The position numbers were made by a program, and so were the translations under genes. A stretch of 64,000 nt of DNA, from positions 62,001 to 126,000 of the forward strand of contig JASBUG010000030.1 in the NCBI GenBank assembly GCA_030148025.1, given 5' to 3'. Below the pieces are notes generated by a model, which did no database searches, was not told where the DNA came from, and saw only the letters and a list, made by a program, of their open reading frames with translations. Of the stretch, positions 1 to 8,615 are shown in pieces. The DNA is from Flavobacteriaceae bacterium. Lineage in GTDB: Bacteria > Bacteroidota > Bacteroidia > Flavobacteriales > Flavobacteriaceae. Position 1 is the first letter of the stretch. Every line of letters begins with the position of its first letter.

Positions 1-220
1 TGTTTCGTTGTACATGTCCTATCATATGCCAATCAACATCTGTAGGCATTTGAGGCTGTTTGTCAACCATTTCCTGAATTTTATTCTCACCAAAAATACG
101 TTGACCAGCATTATAAGCTTCCTTTAGGTCGCTAATAGGCTTGGTTTTTGAAACAGCAACCAGCGTAACATGTTCTGGAAGTTGTGATTTTATATGGATA
201 AGGTTCTTTGTAATGCTCAT
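1..220 (-). CDS. YggS/PROSC family PLP-binding protein, N-terminal part (cut by window edge)
   Basis: The start codon ATG is at 218-220 and the frame stays open to base 1, giving the first 73 residues; the C-terminal two thirds lie outside the window. The translation contains VAVSKTKP, in which K25 is the expected pyridoxal-phosphate lysine, followed by GENKIQEM and WHMIGHVQ, all hallmark motifs of the YggS/PROSC (PLP homeostasis) family. These cytosolic single-domain TIM-barrel proteins bind PLP and influence vitamin B6 and amino-acid balance but have no established enzymatic reaction. The upstream DUF1015 gene stops one base before this start, so the two are very likely co-transcribed and translationally linked. 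Confidence 0.93.
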   Translation of the reverse strand, partial: MSITKNLIHIKSQLPEHVTLVAVSKTKPISDLKEAYNAGQRIFGENKIQEMVDKQPQMPTDVDWHMIGHVQRN

Positions 221-221
221 A

Positions 222-1460
222 TTAAAATTCATAAATAGTTACACCACTTCTTAATTTTGGTTCAATAAATGTGCTTTTTGGTGGCATAGTAAGTCCTTCA
301 TCAGAAATAGACTTTATCTCATCTATAGTAATTGGAACCAAACCAAACCCTACTTTAAACTCACCACTATCAACCTTACTTTTAATGGTCACCAAATCAT
401 TTTTACCATGTGAATAATCTAAACGTTGGTCATTACGCATGTCATTAATCCCTAAAATTGGTTCAAGTATGGTTCTGTAAAGTAATTGCGTATCTAGTGC
501 ATCAAGTGCATTGTTTATGTCGTAATTATCTTTTCTTAAGTAAAGCGAATAAAATTCGCCATCTAAATACATACTAAAATGATGTTTTTTAGTGGGTTTG
601 TAAAGCGTAGTACCCCTATTTTCTATGCGGTACATAGTGTCTAGCTTAATTAAGAAGGCTTCTTTTGATAGTCCGTTCAAATCTGTTACTAAGCGATTGA
701 ATTCGTAGATTCTTAAATCAGATTCAGGAATTAAATAACTCATAAAAAAGTTGTAAGGTTCGTCTCCCTTATGATCTTTATTTTTTTCTTTTAAATCCTT
801 CCCTAGTAAGCTTGACGAAGCCGATCTATGATGTCCATCAGCAATATATAGCTGTTGTACCGCTTCAAACTGATTTCTAATTTTATCAATAGAATCTGCA
901 TCATCTACAATCCATAGTGAATGTGTATCTCTGTAGGTTGTAGTAAACTCATATTCGGCTCTTTCCTTTTGTTTTTCAGCTATAATGCTTGCTATAACAG
1001 TATTGTCTGGGTAAGTAACCAATACGGGTTCGGCATTAAACCCCACTGTTTTTAAGTACTTTTTAAAGGTTTTTTCTCGATATTCAATAGTATCTTCATG
1101 CTTTTTAATAATATTGCTTTCATAATCAAGAGTGCTAGTAGCAGCTACAATACCATTGAATACGTGTTTTTCTCTGTTAACAATCCTATATACATAGTAA
1201 CAAGGTTTATCATCCTGAATAAACACGTTATCCTCTTTAAATTCTAAATACCTGTTCCTTACCAGATTGTAACGCTCTTTTCCTTTTAACTCTAAGTGGT
1301 ATTTATAACCAGGATTTACAATATGCAAAAACGAAAAAGGATTATAGTCTAGTCTTGCTTCTCGCTCTGCTTGTGTATAAGTTTGATATGAGCGTGAAGC
1401 TACAAGACTTACTTTGTCTCGTGTTGGGCGTACTGCTTTAAAAGGAATTATTTTGGCCAC
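222..1460 (-). CDS. DUF1015 family protein (possible kinase-like enzyme)
   Basis: A 412-residue cytosolic protein that begins with GTG. It matches the DUF1015 family along its length: N-terminal FKAVRPTRDKV and PFSFLHIVNP, a central KKHEDT/YREKT stretch, and IADGHHRSASS with DGHHR at residues 208-212. No signal peptide or membrane segment is visible. DGHHR is also characteristic of ParB/sulfiredoxin-fold serine kinases (SerK, SbnI), so a small-molecule kinase role is plausible, but that is inference. It lies between yggS (1-base gap downstream) and the hydroxyacyl-CoA dehydrogenase gene (9-base gap upstream), which points to one operon. The family call is firm; the function is open. Confidence 0.88.
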   Translation of the reverse strand: MAKIIPFKAVRPTRDKVSLVASRSYQTYTQAEREARLDYNPFSFLHIVNPGYKYHLELKGKERYNLVRNRYLEFKEDNVFIQDDKPCYYVYRIVNREKHVFNGIVAATSTLDYESNIIKKHEDTIEYREKTFKKYLKTVGFNAEPVLVTYPDNTVIASIIAEKQKERAEYEFTTTYRDTHSLWIVDDADSIDKIRNQFEAVQQLYIADGHHRSASSSLLGKDLKEKNKDHKGDEPYNFFMSYLIPESDLRIYEFNRLVTDLNGLSKEAFLIKLDTMYRIENRGTTLYKPTKKHHFSMYLDGEFYSLYLRKDNYDINNALDALDTQLLYRTILEPILGINDMRNDQRLDYSHGKNDLVTIKSKVDSGEFKVGFGLVPITIDEIKSISDEGLTMPPKSTFIEPKLRSGVTIYEF

Positions 1461-1469
1461 AAAAATGTA

Positions 1470-2357
1470 TTATGCAAATTGTTTTGCTACTTTTTCAGCT
1501 TTTCTACTTTCAGAATAATCATAGAATCCTTCACCAGATTTCACGCCTAGTTTTCCAGCTCTAACCATATTTACAAGTAAAGGACAAGGCGCATATTTTG
1601 GGTTTTTAAATCCGTCGTACATAACATTTAAAATAGACAAGCATACATCTAAGCCAATAAAATCAGCCAATTGTAATGGTCCCATTGGGTGTGCCATACC
1701 AAGTTTCATAACCGTATCTATTTCCTGAACTCCGGCAACACCGTTATAAAGTGTTTCAATAGACTCGTTTAGCATTGGCATTAATATTCTGTTAGCAACA
1801 AATCCTGGATAATCGTTTACCTCTACTGGTATTTTACCAAGGGTACGAGACATTTCCATAATGGTATTTGTAACCTCGTTACTAGTGTTGTACCCTCTAA
1901 TAATCTCAACAAGTTTCATTATTGGTACAGGATTCATAAAGTGCATTCCTATTACCATATCTGGTCTTGAAGTTACTGCAGCTATTTGTGTAATAGAAAT
2001 AGAAGAGGTGTTAGTAGCAAGAATGGTATCGTCTGGACAATCTTGATCGAGTTGCTTAAAAATATTTAGTTTAAGGTCGATGTTCTCTGTAGCAGCCTCA
2101 ACAACTAAACCTGCATATTCTACGCCTTCAGTAATGCTTGTAAAGGTAGTAATGTTGCCTAAAGTTTCGTTTTTATCAGCTTCGGTAATTCTTTCTTTAG
2201 CAACCATTCTGTCTAAGTTCTTGGCAATAGTATCAATGCCTTTTTTAAGAGCTGCCTCACTAATATCGATTAGTTGAACTTTAAATCCACTTTGAGCAAA
2301 CGTGTGCGCAATACCATTTCCCATGGTTCCTGCTCCAATTACTGCTACGTTCTTCAT
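1470..2357 (-). CDS. 3-hydroxybutyryl-CoA dehydrogenase (3-hydroxyacyl-CoA dehydrogenase)
   Basis: A 295-residue NAD-dependent enzyme that interconverts 3-hydroxyacyl-CoA and 3-oxoacyl-CoA in beta-oxidation, butanoate or phenylacetate-type pathways. The N-terminal Rossmann motif GAGTMGNGIA (residues 8-17), VEAATE (87-92), ATNTSS (114-119) and the HFMNPVP motif with catalytic H139 are all present. The C-terminal helical domain contains GFVANRIL and GVKSGEGFYDY. The length is normal for the stand-alone family (about 282-295), and no hydratase domain is fused. It starts at ATG 2357 and reads towards DUF1015 with a 9-base gap. The gene name could be hbd, paaH or fadB-like; sequence alone does not fix the substrate chain length. 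Confidence 0.95.
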   Translation of the reverse strand: MKNVAVIGAGTMGNGIAHTFAQSGFKVQLIDISEAALKKGIDTIAKNLDRMVAKERITEADKNETLGNITTFTSITEGVEYAGLVVEAATENIDLKLNIFKQLDQDCPDDTILATNTSSISITQIAAVTSRPDMVIGMHFMNPVPIMKLVEIIRGYNTSNEVTNTIMEMSRTLGKIPVEVNDYPGFVANRILMPMLNESIETLYNGVAGVQEIDTVMKLGMAHPMGPLQLADFIGLDVCLSILNVMYDGFKNPKYAPCPLLVNMVRAGKLGVKSGEGFYDYSESRKAEKVAKQFA

Positions 2358-2424
2358 ATAATAATTCTTTTTTGCTCCCTAGTTATAAGGGAAATTTATG
2401 TATAAAAGTTAATTAGTTCTTTAA

Positions 2425-3384
2425 TTAAAAACATGCTATAATTTGATGCGCAACTCTAAGCGCTTCAGTACCATCGTAAAGTGTTACAATTGGTTTGGTA
2501 TTGGTATTTATAGCATGAGCAAAGGTTTCCAATTCGTCTAATATTGCATTGTTATTTGCAATTTCAGGATTATCGAAATAAATCTGTTTTTTTACGCCTT
2601 CAGCATTTTGAAGTATCATATCAAAATCGCCAGGTACTTCAGGAGCATCTTTCATTTTAACTACTTCACAACCCTTTTCAAGGAAATCTACAGAGATATA
2701 CGCATCTTTTTGAAAGAAGCGTGTTTTTCGCATATTCTTTAATGAAATTCGGCTTGCTGTTAAATTAGCAACACATCCATTTTCAAACTCAATACGTGCG
2801 TTGGCAATATCTGGGGTGTCACTAATAACTGAAACACCACTAGCTGAAACATGCTTTACTTTAGATTTGACCACACTTAAAATAATGTCAATATCGTGGA
2901 TCATTAGATCAAGAACCACAGGAACATCAGTACCACGCGGATTGAATTCGGCCAAACGGTGCGTTTCAATAAACATTGGATTTACCACCTGATCTTTTAC
3001 TGCTATAAATGCAGGATTAAATCGCTCTACATGTCCAACCTGACCTCTTAAGTTGTTTTTTGCTAAAAGCCGCCTAATCTCTTCAGCCTCTTCAATGGTA
3101 TTTGTAATAGGCTTTTCTATAAAAATATGTTTGCCTTTGGCTATGGCTTGTAACGCACAATCGTAGTGCGATAATGTTGGTGTTACAATATCTACCATAT
3201 CTACAGCTTCAATTAAAGCTTCAATAGTATTAAAGTATTTATAACCAAATTCTGCCTCTACATTTTTGGCATTGGTTTCATCAGCATCATAAAAGCCAAC
3301 GAGTTCATATTTTTCTGATTGATTAAGAAGTCTTAAATGAATTTTTCCAAGGTGGCCAGCACCTAGTACTCCTGCTTTTAGCAT
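2425..3384 (-). CDS. Gfo/Idh/MocA family oxidoreductase
   Basis: A 319-residue NAD(P)-dependent dehydrogenase. The N-terminal Rossmann domain shows GVLGAGHLGKIH (residues 5-16), and the family signature EKP is at E90-K91-P92, where the lysine acts in hydride transfer. The C-terminal alpha/beta domain has the usual DLMIHDIDIIL stretch with a conserved histidine. The substrate, probably a sugar or cyclitol derivative, cannot be read from sequence. It starts at ATG 3384. A -7-like element TATTTTTG sits on the minus strand at 3401-3408. It is 67 bases upstream of hbd on the same strand, so it may share its transcript. Confidence 0.9.
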   Translation of the reverse strand: MLKAGVLGAGHLGKIHLRLLNQSEKYELVGFYDADETNAKNVEAEFGYKYFNTIEALIEAVDMVDIVTPTLSHYDCALQAIAKGKHIFIEKPITNTIEEAEEIRRLLAKNNLRGQVGHVERFNPAFIAVKDQVVNPMFIETHRLAEFNPRGTDVPVVLDLMIHDIDIILSVVKSKVKHVSASGVSVISDTPDIANARIEFENGCVANLTASRISLKNMRKTRFFQKDAYISVDFLEKGCEVVKMKDAPEVPGDFDMILQNAEGVKKQIYFDNPEIANNNAILDELETFAHAINTNTKPIVTLYDGTEALRVAHQIIACF

Positions 3385-3515
3385 TGTTTTTTGTTTTCAA
3401 CAAAAATAAGATTTTTTATGTGTTTTTTTACGCTTTTCATATTTAAAAAAATATTCAAAATCAAGTTTTTTTAGACTAACATTTTGGCTAATTTTAGCAG
3501 CCAAACAACATTCTA

Positions 3516-4157
3516 TTGAAAGATACATTTAAGCATAAAGGACTTCGGCAAAAACTGGTTAATGTTATTAAAGCAAAAGGCATTAAAGATGAAAAGGTAT
3601 TGCAGGCTATTGGTAACATACCTAGGCATTTGTTTATGGATTCTAGTTTTCTAGACCATGCTTATCAGGATAAGGCGTTTCCTATTGCTGCAGATCAAAC
3701 TATTTCACAGCCTTACACGGTAGCTTTTCAGACAGAATTACTAGAAGTGAATAAAGGAGACAAAATTTTGGAGATTGGCACTGGTAGTGGATATCAGGCT
3801 GCTGTTTTGTGTGAAATTGGCGCTAAGGTGTATAGTATAGAAAGGCAACAAACGCTATTTAAAAAAACGAGTAAGTTTTTGCCTAAATTAGGATATATGC
3901 CAAAAAAGTTGATTTTTGGAGATGGCTATAAAGGACTTCCTGAAGAAGCTCCTTTTGATGGTATTATTGTAACTGCTGGAGCGCCATTTGTACCAAAACC
4001 ATTGTTAGCACAATTAAAAATTGGAGGCCGTTTAGTCATTCCTGTTGGTGATGATGTGCAAACCATGACACTATTTATTAGAAAAGGCCCTAAAGAGTTT
4101 GAAAAACACGAACTGGGAGATTTTAGATTTGTACCACTTCTAGAAGATAAGAATTAG
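3516..4157 (+). CDS. pcm: Protein-L-isoaspartate O-methyltransferase
   Basis: A 213-residue SAM-dependent methyltransferase that methylates abnormal L-isoaspartyl residues so that aged proteins can be repaired in the cytosol. Motif I, ILEIGTGSGYQAAVL, binds SAM (residues 84-98), and the catalytic-loop motif TISQPY contains S64. The start is TTG at 3516. No ATG is available because an in-frame TAG occurs at 3495-3497, and the product begins MKDTFKHKGLRQKLV as is usual in the family. A small inverted repeat (TTTGGCT and AGCCAAA, 3483-3505) lies just before the start. The gene diverges from the Gfo/Idh gene. Confidence 0.95.
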   Translation: MKDTFKHKGLRQKLVNVIKAKGIKDEKVLQAIGNIPRHLFMDSSFLDHAYQDKAFPIAADQTISQPYTVAFQTELLEVNKGDKILEIGTGSGYQAAVLCEIGAKVYSIERQQTLFKKTSKFLPKLGYMPKKLIFGDGYKGLPEEAPFDGIIVTAGAPFVPKPLLAQLKIGGRLVIPVGDDVQTMTLFIRKGPKEFEKHELGDFRFVPLLEDKN

Positions 4158-4215
4158 TAATGTGAATTGATTTGGATTTTTAATATCTTGGTGGTTCACT
4201 TACAACCAACCAATC

Positions 4216-5733
4216 ATGATTAAAAAGCTATTTTCTCTATTATTAGGTCTATCAATTACTACAGGTTTTTCTCAAAAATTGCAAAAGCAAGATTTAGATA
4301 AACTATCACTACAATATGCTAAGGATTCATTTGACGAATTGAAAGAGTTTTTTAGTATTTCTAATGATGCTAATTACCCAGAGCAAATAGAACCCAATGT
4401 AAAATGGTGTGAGGCGGCATTTGCAAAGAGAGGATTTAAAACACAACGTTTAGAAACCGAAACAGTACCACTTTTATTGGCAACCAGAGAATATCCGAAA
4501 GCTAAGAAAACGGTCTTAGTTTATTTGCAAATTGACGGTCAACCAGTTGATACTGTTAAATGGCACCAACCAGACCCATATATTCCTGTACTAAAAGAAA
4601 AGGATGCTAATGGTAGTTGGAATATTATTCCTTGGGATAATTTAAAAGGCAATATGAATAGAGATTGGCGTATTTTTTCTCGTTCAGCTTCTGATGCACG
4701 TGGTCCAGACATGATGTTTTTGAAAGCCATGGATATTTTAAATGATTATGATTATTTGCCAAATTATAATCTAAAGGTGATCTTGGATTTTGAAGAGGAA
4801 TTAGGGTCTCCAAGATTACCAAAAGCGGTTTTGGATAATAAAGAGGCTTTAGCAGCCGATATGCTGGTTATTTTTGATGGACCTAGACATTTATCAAATC
4901 AACCAACGTTGAGTTATGGAGCTCGAGGTATTGCACAAATTTCATTAGAAGTGATTGGCCCAAGAAGTCCTTTACACAGTGGTAATTATGGTAATTATGC
5001 TCCCAATCCAGCTATGAAATTATCTCAGCTATTAGCTACCATGTGGCATGAAGATGGTCGTGTAGCTATTCCTGGATGGTATGATGGCATTACCATAAGT
5101 GATGATGTAAAAGCTATTTTAAAGCAAGTGCCTGATGATGAAGCACAAATTCAAAAGGATTTTGGAATAGCACATACCGATAATATTGGTAATAATTTTC
5201 AAGAAGCTATTCAGTATCCAGCTTTAGGAATTCTTGGTATAGAAGCTGCCTGGGTGGGCAAGGAAACGAGAACCATTATTCCTGCAACTGCTATAGCCGA
5301 AATGAATATTCGATTGGTTAAAGAAACTAATGGAGATCATATGGTTAAATTAGTACGTGATCATGTTAAAAAACAAGGCTATCATTTAATAGAAGGAGAA
5401 CCTACGGAAGACGAACGAATGACTTATAAAAAATTGGCACGTTTTAATTCTAAAGTCTCATACGGGGCTTTCAGAACAGAGTTTGATACCGAAGTTGGGG
5501 AGTGGTTAAGAAAAGGCATGCGTTATGCTTTTGGAGAAGACCCTATTCAAATTAGAACAATGGGAGGATCAATTCCAATTTCACCGTTTGTAATTACTTT
5601 GGGGATACCAGCAGTAGGTGTTCCTACTGTAAATCCTGATAATAATCAGCATAGCCCGAACGAAAATATTCGTTTAGGAAATTATATAGATGGAATAAAA
5701 ACTATTACAGCTATTTTGATGCAGAAGTTTTAA
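4216..5733 (+). CDS. Exported M20 family metallohydrolase with altered first zinc motif
   Basis: A 505-residue protein with a signal peptide (about residues 1-19, ending GFSQ), so it acts in the periplasm or outside the cell. It has the M20 peptidase architecture: a catalytic domain interrupted by a dimerisation domain (SPLHSGNYGN). Retained metal and catalytic motifs are D160 in SASDARGP, the E193-E195 cluster in DFEEELGSP, and the late histidine in NNQHSPNENI. The first ligand motif, normally HxD, reads YLQIDGQP, so the histidine position is Q105. This may mark a subfamily with one altered zinc ligand. It overlaps the convergent GNAT gene by 4 bases. The substrate, probably a peptide or acyl-amino acid, is unknown. 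Confidence 0.88.
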   Translation: MIKKLFSLLLGLSITTGFSQKLQKQDLDKLSLQYAKDSFDELKEFFSISNDANYPEQIEPNVKWCEAAFAKRGFKTQRLETETVPLLLATREYPKAKKTVLVYLQIDGQPVDTVKWHQPDPYIPVLKEKDANGSWNIIPWDNLKGNMNRDWRIFSRSASDARGPDMMFLKAMDILNDYDYLPNYNLKVILDFEEELGSPRLPKAVLDNKEALAADMLVIFDGPRHLSNQPTLSYGARGIAQISLEVIGPRSPLHSGNYGNYAPNPAMKLSQLLATMWHEDGRVAIPGWYDGITISDDVKAILKQVPDDEAQIQKDFGIAHTDNIGNNFQEAIQYPALGILGIEAAWVGKETRTIIPATAIAEMNIRLVKETNGDHMVKLVRDHVKKQGYHLIEGEPTEDERMTYKKLARFNSKVSYGAFRTEFDTEVGEWLRKGMRYAFGEDPIQIRTMGGSIPISPFVITLGIPAVGVPTVNPDNNQHSPNENIRLGNYIDGIKTITAILMQKF

Positions 5734-6233
5734 TCAGGAATTTCAATTGTTTTTTTCATGGCATAATCATCCATAATAAAACCATTGCCAATATCTTTTT
5801 GTACAGCTCCCATATTAACAAAACCAACTTTTTCATAGGCTTTAATTGAATTGGTGTTGTATTTATTTACCGTGAGAGATACAGATTTGCAACTTAGATC
5901 CTGCGCTCTCTTTTCAACAAATAGCATTGCAGTTTTACCAATTTTTAATCCACGATGATCAGAGCGAATATATATTTTGCTCAAAAATAGATCATCGTCA
6001 TTATGTTTTATAGACAAGTAGCCAATAGTTTCTTGATTAAAATTGATGATGTAATATTCAAAACCATTTTCAACTTGGTGTTTCATTGCTTCAGCAGTCT
6101 GAAACTTATTAACCATGTATTCTACTTGAGCTTGTCCGATAATAGGCGTATAATGCTCATGCCAAATAACATGGGCCAAATGTGCCATACGCTCAAAATG
6201 AATTGGGAGTTCAGCTATTACAATCTCAGTCAT
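5730..6233 (-). CDS. GNAT family N-acetyltransferase
   Basis: A 167-residue cytosolic protein with a complete GNAT fold. The acetyl-CoA-binding motif A is visible as IRSDHRGLKIGKTAM, followed by a motif B region with VNKYNTNSIKAYEKVGF, typical of RimI-like and small-molecule acetyltransferases. The N-terminal part (AHVIWHEHYTPIIG) matches a common uncharacterised GNAT subgroup. It ends 4 bases inside the convergent M20 gene and starts 6 bases downstream of the stop of the S15 peptidase gene, so it is probably co-transcribed as the last gene of the S15-NTF2-M61 run. The acceptor substrate is unknown. Confidence 0.88.
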   Translation of the reverse strand: MTEIVIAELPIHFERMAHLAHVIWHEHYTPIIGQAQVEYMVNKFQTAEAMKHQVENGFEYYIINFNQETIGYLSIKHNDDDLFLSKIYIRSDHRGLKIGKTAMLFVEKRAQDLSCKSVSLTVNKYNTNSIKAYEKVGFVNMGAVQKDIGNGFIMDDYAMKKTIEIPD

Positions 6234-6239
6234 TATATA

Positions 6240-8072
6240 CTATTTTTCAAAAGCACTGTTTAAAGTTTGTTTGCCTCCAACAACGGGAATTACTAATTGT
6301 GTTTTATCAAGATCGATAGTCAACTCTGTTCCCGGAGCAGGATGTAGGGTATATTCTTTATCACTTGAAAAGATCATCAACCCTATTTGTTGTCCAGCTT
6401 TAATAATTTGATCATCAGGTTGCAGGTCAAAAGATACTGTATAGAATTTTCCTTTTTTTAAAGGTTCTCCTTTTGTTAGTGAACTGTGGTTTTGAGGATC
6501 TGCCCAACCACGAGTAATAATGTTATCGGTAATTTTTGTTCTTCTACCGTTATTCCAAGGTAATGATACTAACCAAACAGATAAATTCGCAGCAGGCTTA
6601 CTACTAGCTACTGAAACTGTTATTTTTGGAACTCCTGAAATATGCACATCTTTAGTAAATTTAGGAGTTACGTATAATAAACGATGTTCTGTTTCATCTG
6701 CTTGAGCTAAAGCACTTCCTTTAAATGAATAGTTGTCTACTAAACTTTCTTTTCCTTGGCCATTGCTTGATGTTGTTTGTAACCCACCAACTTTTGGAGC
6801 ACCTTTACTTAAATAAAGTGTAACATCACTAGCGTCAGGATTTGGATAATCTTTATAAGGAGTAGGCTCACTTTGTTTATCATTTTCACGAACAACCCAT
6901 GACTTTGAATCGTTTTCAACACCATTTTTAATACCATGTAAATAGCGCGTAAACCAACGGTTCATAATTTTTATTGGTGGTGGTCCACCATGACCATTTT
7001 GGTGGTAATAGATCTGTGTTGGTAACCCCATCTCTTTAGCCTTTTTATAGATTCTATAGCTATGCTCTGGCATTACATTCCAATCGTTAAAGCCGTGAGA
7101 CATTAATAAAGCAGCTTTCATAGGAGTCATTTGGTTTAGATAATCTCTTCCTGCCCAAAAATCGTTATAATCTCCAGTTACTCTATCCATGCCATTTTTC
7201 ATTTCCGTATCACGAACGGTCTTATTATTGTATGCGCGTTTCGATTCGTCACCACTATGAATGAAGTTATATAGCACATCAATATCTTCACCTAAATAAC
7301 CTCCTGGAGAACGTACTAATCCGTTAGATCTATAATAGTGATAATACGACGTATTTGGCGCAATAGGAATAATAGCTTCTAAACCTTCAACCCCTGTCGT
7401 AGCTGCTGCTAAAGGAATTGTTCCGTTATACGAGGTTCCCGTCATTCCAACTTTACCAGTAGACCAATAGGCCTTTACAGTTTCGCTACCATTAACCTCA
7501 GTATAACCAGTTGCTCGACCGCATAACCAATCGATTACTGCTTTTGGTGCTAACGATTCGTTTTTTCCACCTACAGTTGGAGCACCCTGAGATAATCCAG
7601 TTCCTGGAGACGATGAATGCACTACAATATAACCTCTAGGAACCCAAGTTTTAATATGCGAATTTGAAATAATTGGTCGCTCTCCTCGGCGTTTTACACC
7701 TGGATCAAAAGGTGGATCTACTGTTTCACCAAGTTCGTGTTTTACATCCCAGAACAATTCACTTCCACCACTTGCTACACCAGCAAAATAAGGAGACGAT
7801 ACATACACGACAGGAAGTTTTAAACCTTCAGTTTCTGTTTGAGCTGGTCGCGTAACACTTACGTGCATTCTGTCTAATTTTCCATCGCCATCTGTATCAA
7901 AGGTAGTTTCTACCCATAAATCATGGCGAATCCACTTGCTAGCATCTTTAAAGGCATCAACTATTTGAGCTTCACCATCTTTAAATACAGGTTTAGTCTT
8001 TTCTTGGGCTACAGCATATTGAACTTGAATCAGGGCAATTACTATAAGTGTTGTGATTTTTAGCGATTTCAT
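6240..8072 (-). CDS. Exported Xaa-Pro dipeptidyl-peptidase (S15/CocE family)
   Basis: A 610-residue alpha/beta-hydrolase with a signal peptide (residues 1-22, ending AVAQ). It probably removes N-terminal Xaa-Pro dipeptides from extracellular peptides. The nucleophile is S214 in GTSYNG; the acid is D330 in SHGFNDWNVMP and the histidine H361 in HQNGHGGPP. The C-terminal part (about 400-605) is the beta-rich X-Pro dipeptidyl-peptidase C-terminal domain. Length and spacing fit bacterial S15 enzymes without the long Gram-positive N-terminal domain. It is 15 bases from the NTF2-like gene and 6 bases from the GNAT gene. A cocaine-esterase-like or acylase specificity is possible but less likely in this peptidase-rich context. 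Confidence 0.9.
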   Translation of the reverse strand: MKSLKITTLIVIALIQVQYAVAQEKTKPVFKDGEAQIVDAFKDASKWIRHDLWVETTFDTDGDGKLDRMHVSVTRPAQTETEGLKLPVVYVSSPYFAGVASGGSELFWDVKHELGETVDPPFDPGVKRRGERPIISNSHIKTWVPRGYIVVHSSSPGTGLSQGAPTVGGKNESLAPKAVIDWLCGRATGYTEVNGSETVKAYWSTGKVGMTGTSYNGTIPLAAATTGVEGLEAIIPIAPNTSYYHYYRSNGLVRSPGGYLGEDIDVLYNFIHSGDESKRAYNNKTVRDTEMKNGMDRVTGDYNDFWAGRDYLNQMTPMKAALLMSHGFNDWNVMPEHSYRIYKKAKEMGLPTQIYYHQNGHGGPPPIKIMNRWFTRYLHGIKNGVENDSKSWVVRENDKQSEPTPYKDYPNPDASDVTLYLSKGAPKVGGLQTTSSNGQGKESLVDNYSFKGSALAQADETEHRLLYVTPKFTKDVHISGVPKITVSVASSKPAANLSVWLVSLPWNNGRRTKITDNIITRGWADPQNHSSLTKGEPLKKGKFYTVSFDLQPDDQIIKAGQQIGLMIFSSDKEYTLHPAPGTELTIDLDKTQLVIPVVGGKQTLNSAFEK

Positions 8073-8087
8073 TATTATGATTGGTTT

Positions 8088-8606
8088 TTAATTCGGTAAG
8101 TACTGTTTTGGAATTGGGTTATTAGGCCTCTCTGATGTCCAGTAAATATTTACGATCCACCAACGGTTACCATCGTTGAGCAATTGAATACTATTTATTC
8201 CTCGCATAAAAGGCGTTACATCATTTTTACTTCTATAAGATTCATAAGTGCTAAACACTTGAGTAACATTTCCAAAGGTATCAACTTCTCTATGCAGTTC
8301 TTTTTCAAAAAAACCGTTTTCTACTAACCACTTTCCAGAAGAATTAATATAATCATCTGGAGTCATATAACGCACTTTTATTTCACCCTTTTGATTAGGT
8401 CCAGATGGAATTAATTTTGCATCTGGGTGGAATAGAAATTTAAATAGTTCCCAGTTTCGTGCTTCGCCTTTTTCACCAGAGATAACACTATAAAGCGTTG
8501 CTATTGTATTGTCTACAGAGTTAACTTTTTCAAGATAGTCACTAGACTTTTGTGCCTGAATTATAGTAAAACTCAGGCATGCTATTAATGTGGTTAATGT
8601 TTTCAT
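8088..8606 (-). CDS. Exported NTF2-like (SnoaL-type) protein of unknown function
   Basis: A 172-residue protein with a clear signal peptide (residues 1-18, ending IIQAQ). The mature part is a single cone-shaped NTF2-like fold, suggested by the pattern LYSVISGEKGEARNWELF, LFHPDAKLIP and a C-terminal IQLLNDGNRWWIVNIYW strand pair. No catalytic residues can be assigned. It sits between two exported peptidase genes (9 bases after M61, 15 bases before S15). It could bind a product or cofactor of peptide breakdown, but nothing in the sequence proves this. Confidence 0.8.
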   Translation of the reverse strand: MKTLTTLIACLSFTIIQAQKSSDYLEKVNSVDNTIATLYSVISGEKGEARNWELFKFLFHPDAKLIPSGPNQKGEIKVRYMTPDDYINSSGKWLVENGFFEKELHREVDTFGNVTQVFSTYESYRSKNDVTPFMRGINSIQLLNDGNRWWIVNIYWTSERPNNPIPKQYLPN

Positions 8607-8615
8607 TTATGCAAT

